DNA from: an uncultured Clostridia bacterium
GTDB lineage: Bacteria > Bacillota > Clostridia > Oscillospirales > Acutalibacteraceae
Assembly (NCBI GenBank): GCA_946186535.1
Contig: CAMHNT010000038.1
Span: 1 to 13,128 of the forward strand
DNA: 13,128 nt
Reading direction: 5' to 3'
Position 1 is the first letter of the stretch. Every line of letters starts with the position of its first letter. The notes under the pieces are model-generated. The model had not been told where the DNA came from. It saw nothing but the letters and a program-made list of their open reading frames with translations, and searched no databases. The position numbers and the translations under genes are program-made. Shown piece by piece: positions 12,831 to 13,128 of the stretch.

Positions 12831-12992
12831 AATATAAGCAAACACAAAACAACAAATAACATCACATACAACATATACGATACATACAACCAATCCACAA
12901 CCCCAGTCTCTGAACCCTTTCTCAAAAAACATCCTTATATAAACCCCTGAAAAACCCCGGAACTTTGCACGCAACTATGCAATTTTATTTTT
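12831..12992. other. G-poor intergenic stretch
   Basis: No gene is seen. From 12781 to 12905 the + strand has just two G residues and is made almost wholly of A, C and T, with many ACA/ATA steps, so the minus-strand sequence is nearly free of C. Further right come CCCC runs and the start of an inverted repeat copy. The bias suggests an unstructured spacer upstream of the minus-strand gene. No origin-like iterons or protein-binding repeats were found. Confidence 0.5.
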
Positions 12993-13083
12993 TTTAACAA
13001 CCCCTCCGTCAGCCTGCGGCTGACGGAGGGGAGGAAGGAGGGATATCTTGTGTTTAAGATGCTTTTCTATTTAAGATGAATCC
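12993..13083 (-). repeat. Composite palindromic repeat, inverted partial copy
   Basis: On the minus strand this matches the 3' half of the element before accD: TAGAAAAGCATCTTAAACA, GATATCC, then the repeat hairpin and GGTTGTTAAAAAA. Its hairpin is the best in the window: CCCCTCCGTCAGCC (13001-13014) and GGCTGACGGAGGGG (13018-13031) form a perfect 14-bp stem with a three-base loop. The GGGGC/GCCCC module found in other copies is not seen in what remains. The last 45 bases of the window show no recognised feature. Confidence 0.8.
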
Positions 13084-13128
13084 TTTCATTAGACCGACCC
13101 ACCCCAAAACCAGCAGCTATGCATAAGT

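Overview
The window looks like a chromosomal segment of a low-to-mid GC anaerobic Firmicute, most likely Clostridia of the Ruminococcus/Oscillospirales type. This rests on the type II fatty acid synthesis (FAS II) genes, which use an FMN-type enoyl-ACP reductase (FabK) instead of FabI, on a DUF4373-type replication protein, and on dense short palindromic repeats between genes. The genus is inferred from gene style and was not tested by comparison.

Left part (1-2820): an inverted copy of an intergenic repeat; a promoter and gene for a membrane methyltransferase of the isoprenylcysteine carboxyl methyltransferase (ICMT) type (206-877, +); a two-way terminator; then three minus-strand genes, in transcription order an unrecognised 182-residue protein behind a perfect sigma-A promoter, an ECF sigma factor, and its zinc-finger anti-sigma factor. 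A repeat block (2507-2812) separates this from the next section.

Central part (2820-11890, all +): a FAS II cluster in the order fabH, acpP, fabK, fabD, fabG, fabF, fabZ, accD, accA, closed by a strong intrinsic terminator. AccD/AccA form the carboxyltransferase that makes malonyl-CoA; FabD moves malonyl to AcpP; FabH starts the chain; FabF elongates; FabG, FabZ and FabK reduce, dehydrate and reduce again. All catalytic residues checked are present. accB and accC, which commonly lie near fabZ/accD in clostridial clusters, are absent; a repeat element fills the fabZ-accD gap. No FabT- or FapR-type regulator gene is present in the window.

The cluster is not compact. Large spacers precede fabH, fabK and fabG, and a smaller one precedes accD. 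They hold composite palindromic repeats, three 77-bp foldable tandem units directly upstream of fabK, and an island of about nine perfect short-loop hairpins between fabD and fabG. Candidate promoters before fabH, acpP, fabK and fabG suggest several transcription units. The fabH leader has a terminator-like hairpin just before the ribosome binding site.

Right part (11890-13128): a minus-strand phage-replisome-organizer-like protein (DUF4373 family) without other phage genes, a G-poor intergenic stretch, and another inverted repeat copy. The most unusual material is the structured non-coding DNA inside the FAS cluster; no clearly new protein system was found.
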